A stretch of DNA of 16,794 bases from Fusobacterium sp. (GTDB lineage: Bacteria > Fusobacteriota > Fusobacteriia > Fusobacteriales > Fusobacteriaceae): NCBI GenBank assembly GCA_020024915.1, contig JAHHSZ010000038.1, positions 1-16,794 of the forward strand. The letters are read 5' to 3'. Of this stretch, positions 13,531 through 16,794 are shown one piece after another (the first letter of the stretch is position 1; each line of letters begins with the position of its first letter). The position numbers were made by a program, and so were the translations under genes. The notes under the pieces are model-generated. The model worked only from the letters and a program-made list of their open reading frames with translations. It was not told the origin of the DNA and did not search any database.

Positions 13531-16327
13531 ATTTACATTCCACTATGTTTAGATAAAAATTTTTAGAGATATAGTCAAGAATATAGTAGCAGATACAAAA
13601 ATTTACATTCCACTATGTTTAGATAAAAATTTCAACTCCGTCATCCGAAAGAAATATCTCTTTATTATACACATTTACATTCCACTATGTTTAGATAAAA
13701 ATTAAAAGGAATAGACTTCTTATCACATGTACATAGATTTACATTCCACTATGTTTAGATAAAAATAAATTTCAAACAATTCATCTCCTACTGGTAATTC
13801 AGTATTTACATTCCACTATGTTTAGATAAAAATGATAAAAGAGAGTGCACCTCGTAAAGTAAAAAAAGAAAATTTACATTCCACTATGTTTAGATAAAAA
13901 TTTAAAAAACACCATTTTATGATGTGTTTTAATAAATAAGCATTTACATTCCACTATGTTTAGATAAAAATTACTATCTGGAGTAATTCCACTCCGAACC
14001 TCTGCGGTATTTACATTCCACTATGTTTAGATAAAAATACTCTGGGTATTGCTCTTCAAACTTTCTTTTGTAATATTTATTTACATTCCACTATGTTTAG
14101 ATAAAAATTAAGTAATTTTACATCTATCCATAATTGGCGCAACTGTATTTACATTCCACTATGTTTAGATAAAAATTTTATGAAAAGATTAAGAAAAGAG
14201 TTGACAAAAGTATTTACATTCCACTATGTTTAGATAAAAATATGAGACAACCTAAATCTAGAACTTAAACCTTTTCTCTGATTTACATTCCACTATGTTT
14301 AGATAAAAATAGTTATGAGATGGCAAAAGACAGTCCTTACCTTGCATTTACATTCCACTATGTTTAGATAAAAATAAGTATTGAAGAGTTGAATGAGGAA
14401 AAAGTTTCTAAAACATTTACATTCCACTATGTTTAGATAAAAATGGATTATTTTTTTTCTTCAGTTTTAATTTGATTAAATCATTTACATTCCACTATGT
14501 TTAGATAAAAATTTGAAATAAAATCAGAAACAAAGCAAGAAATGTTATTCAATTTACATTCCACTATGTTTAGATAAAAATACAACAATTCAAGATCAAT
14601 TCCAATTAAGCCTTTACGCATTTACATTCCACTATGTTTAGATAAAAATGCTAGCTCTATAAACTTCTTATCAAGAGTTAAAACATTTACATTCCACTAT
14701 GTTTAGATAAAAATTCTCGCCCTAATTAAAACAAGTATTAGGGCGTGGGGTATTTACATTCCACTATGTTTAGATAAAAATCCAGAACCGTCTTCATTCT
14801 TTTTCCTTAACATCATGTTATTTACATTCCACTATGTTTAGATAAAAATCTTTATCTCCTAAGACTATATCAACTTCTAAAGGTATTTACATTCCACTAT
14901 GTTTAGATAAAAATTGCAGCTGGAGCTATTGCAGAGATGAATTATTTGAATTATTTACATTCCACTATGTTTAGATAAAAATTAAACTGTTCAATCCTCT
15001 CTGCTAAATTATTTCGATTTACATTCCACTATGTTTAGATAAAAATAATAGCATCCTCTGAAGGAACAGCAAGTGCTCTATCAATATTTACATTCCACTA
15101 TGTTTAGATAAAAATTAAACCGTTCAATCCTCTCCGCTAAATTATTTCGATTTACATTCCACTATGTTTAGATAAAAATCTTTTCAACACCAAATCCAAC
15201 TGCCGACATATTTCCTTGATTTACATTCCACTATGTTTAGATAAAAATCAACCTTTTTAGCATTAGCAATTGCCGTAATAAAAGAATTTACATTCCACTA
15301 TGTTTAGATAAAAATGATGAACTTAAAAATCTTCAAAGAGAGTTTACTGCTGCCATTTACATTCCACTATGTTTAGATAAAAATACTCAAGGACTTTGTA
15401 ACTTAGGATATCAAACTTCTCAATTTACATTCCACTATGTTTAGATAAAAATAAGTTAATAACTTTTATTAACATATAATAAAAAAAGATTTACATTCCA
15501 CTATGTTTAGATAAAAATGTCAAGCTGCATTTTCAAGTTTAGCTAAAGTCTTAAAGATATTTACATTCCACTATGTTTAGATAAAAATCGAAAGTTACGA
15601 AAAAACGAAAGGAGGAAATTTAGATTTACATTCCACTATGTTTAGATAAAAATATCCTGAAATACCATTAGGGAATAGCAAGTTTGATTTGAATTTACAT
15701 TCCACTATGTTTAGATAAAAATTTGAATTTCCATCTTTTAAAAGTTATAATTTTTAAAACATTTACATTCCACTATGTTTAGATAAAAATGAAATGTCAA
15801 AAGGTTTCTGTGATGTTGTAACTAGATTTACATTCCACTATGTTTAGATAAAAATATTATGGGAACTATATTTATAATAGCAGTAGTAGTAATATTTACA
15901 TTCCACTATGTTTAGATAAAAATTTAACTCCTAATTTTTCTTCTAAGTGTTTCACAAGCATTTACATTCCACTATGTTTAGATAAAAATCAAACAGAGAT
16001 GTCAAAGTTCTTTTTGAAACACTATTTACATTCCACTATGTTTAGATAAAAATTAGTGCAATAGCTAATGTCGGGGCAAATGCTAAATCACTATTTACAT
16101 TCCACTATGTTTAGATAAAAATCTATCTTTATCTTTTAAAACCTCTAAAGCTCCTAACACATTTACATTCCACTATGTTTAGATAAAAATGATAAGTTAC
16201 TATTCCAATGTGCTAAAATCTCAAAGGTATTTACATTCCACTATGTTTAGATAAAAATGCAACTGATGTAAAAGGTGTCGTATCAGAGTTAGAACGTATT
16301 TACATTCCACTATGTTTAGATAAAAAT
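13531..16327 (-). CRISPR. CRISPR array: 42 identical 30-bp repeats, 41 spacers
   Basis: Repeats of 30 bp begin ATTTACATTCCACTATGTTT on the plus strand and end AGATAAAAAT. The first is at 13531-13560 and the last at 16298-16327; I found no base difference in any copy. Spacers are 34-42 bp, mean 37.5, the longest being the second (13631-13672). The reverse complement ends GTGGAATGTAAAT, like subtype I-B repeats of clostridia, which would give an ATGTAAAT-type crRNA handle. Together with the leader and cas2 on the right, this places transcription on the minus strand, with the newest spacers near 16300 and the oldest near 13561. Notable spacers: 22 and 24 are near-identical (14983-15016 and 15116-15149); 6 and 18 hold inverted repeats. 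The subtype call is inference because effector genes are outside the window. Confidence 0.98.
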
Positions 16328-16513
16328 AGGTATAATTTTTAGCCCCTATTATATAATACTTTAAAACATCTAAATTGTCTATCCTAAAAATATAAAAAAA
16401 ATTTTTTTGTTTTTTTAGTAAAATTTAATCTAATTTTTTTTAATTTACTATTTTATAAGCTTTGTCGAAGTACAGCATTTTTCTCTTTATCCTAAATCGA
16501 CAATAAAATTTTA
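16328..16513 (-). promoter_or_regulatory. CRISPR leader
   Basis: A 186-bp AT-rich region between cas2 and the first repeat, with long A and T runs (16390-16442). It carries the array promoter at its array-proximal end and a perfect 7-bp inverted repeat, TTGTCGA (16462-16468) and TCGACAA (16497-16503), near cas2. Leaders of this kind direct both pre-crRNA transcription and insertion of new spacers at the adjacent repeat. Confidence 0.8.
16353..16381 (-). promoter_or_regulatory. Candidate pre-crRNA promoter
   Basis: On the minus strand TAGACA (16381-16376) and TATTAT (16358-16353) are separated by 17 bp. Each differs from consensus at one position. Transcription would begin near 16346, about 19 bases before the first repeat. 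Confidence 0.65.
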
Positions 16514-16792
16514 CTATAGAAAATTAGACGTTTTATCATCTTCTATTCCCCAAAACTCCTTATTCAACCACCTACTTTCTCTACTTCTAAATACAATTAA
16601 TGAATCTCTATCTTTTCTTATCCACTTACTTAACTCATATTGTAATTTTTTTAAAGAACTTATATTCAATTCTCCTTCAAATGTAGAGTTTTGTATATGT
16701 GTTAAATACTTTTTACAGATTTTAAAAACATTTCTTAAAACTCTTCCTCCACTCTCATCTAACTTTATATCATAAACCAATACAATATACAT
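16514..16792 (-). CDS. cas2: CRISPR-associated endonuclease/adaptation protein Cas2
   Basis: A complete 92-residue Cas2 that forms the integrase complex with Cas1 to insert new spacers. It has the ferredoxin-like fold start MYIVLVYDIK with the conserved Asp8 after the first strand, then RVLRNVFKICKKYLTHIQNSTFEGELN (about 17-44), the usual helix-strand block ending in the F-x-G-E-L motif. The C-terminus ends with GIEDDKTSNFL. The ATG at 16792 is two bases from the window edge, so its ribosome binding site and the expected upstream cas1 are not visible. Its orientation, leading directly into the leader and array, matches the usual cas1-cas2-leader-array order. Confidence 0.93.
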   Translation of the reverse strand: MYIVLVYDIKLDESGGRVLRNVFKICKKYLTHIQNSTFEGELNISSLKKLQYELSKWIRKDRDSLIVFRSRESRWLNKEFWGIEDDKTSNFL

Positions 16793-16794
16793 AA

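Noticed and set aside
15589..15623. AAAGGAGG ribosome binding site inside the array as sign of a gene
   Set aside because: It lies wholly in spacer 31 and is followed by a repeat; it simply reflects the source of the spacer.
13561..16297. Self-targeting spacers against genes in this window
   Set aside because: By eye no spacer matches any other part of the window; a full search could still find self-targets elsewhere in the genome.

Overview
The window is AT-rich chromosomal DNA with strong AGGAGG-type ribosome binding sites, heavy AGA/GGA/TTA codon use, a diderm-style periplasmic PstS without a lipobox, and several GTG starts. Protein style and layout suggest a member of Fusobacteriota, most likely Fusobacterium. 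This is inference from sequence feel; no 16S or other marker is present.

Region 1 (1-1740): a leftward promoter leaves the window at its edge. It is followed by a Crp/Fnr-type regulator (minus) divergent from a small zinc-ribbon protein (plus), with a 10-bp dyad between them. A long bidirectional terminator then separates the zinc-ribbon gene from a dCMP deaminase (minus).

Region 2 (1740-2600): about 870 bp without an intact gene. It holds ORF debris including the C-terminal tail of a tyrosine recombinase, an orphan terminator, and three 11-bp tandem repeats, so it looks like a worn integration site.

Region 3 (2559-4352): the rplM-rpsI ribosomal operon (minus) with a consensus promoter, a structured leader and a terminator. 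Upstream of it is a gene for a conserved protein of unknown function.

Region 4 (4356-11088): a complete phosphate-starvation locus. pstS, phoB-type and phoR-type genes run leftward; pstC, pstA, pstB and phoU run rightward. Between pstS and pstC lie two back-to-back arrays of four TTTACA-like boxes at exact 11-bp spacing, one facing each way, which fit PhoB/PhoP binding sites. PhoR/PhoB would sense low phosphate and activate both arms; PstSCAB imports phosphate and PhoU dampens signalling.

Region 5 (11089-13417): a promoter, a 31-codon ORF with a strong ribosome binding site, a hairpin and an intrinsic terminator lie just upstream of an M20 amidohydrolase gene, in an attenuator-like arrangement. 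An orphan family-3 solute-binding protein gene and a terminator follow.

Region 6 (13418-16794): a CRISPR array of 42 identical 30-bp repeats and 41 spacers (34-42 bp), then its leader with a good promoter and a complete cas2, all read on the minus strand. The repeat family and array direction suggest subtype I-B, but the effector genes lie outside the window. Two spacers are near-duplicates of one coding protospacer, and two others contain terminator-like inverted repeats. No new system is fully contained here; the best leads are the mirrored Pho boxes, the duplicated spacers and the M20 leader.
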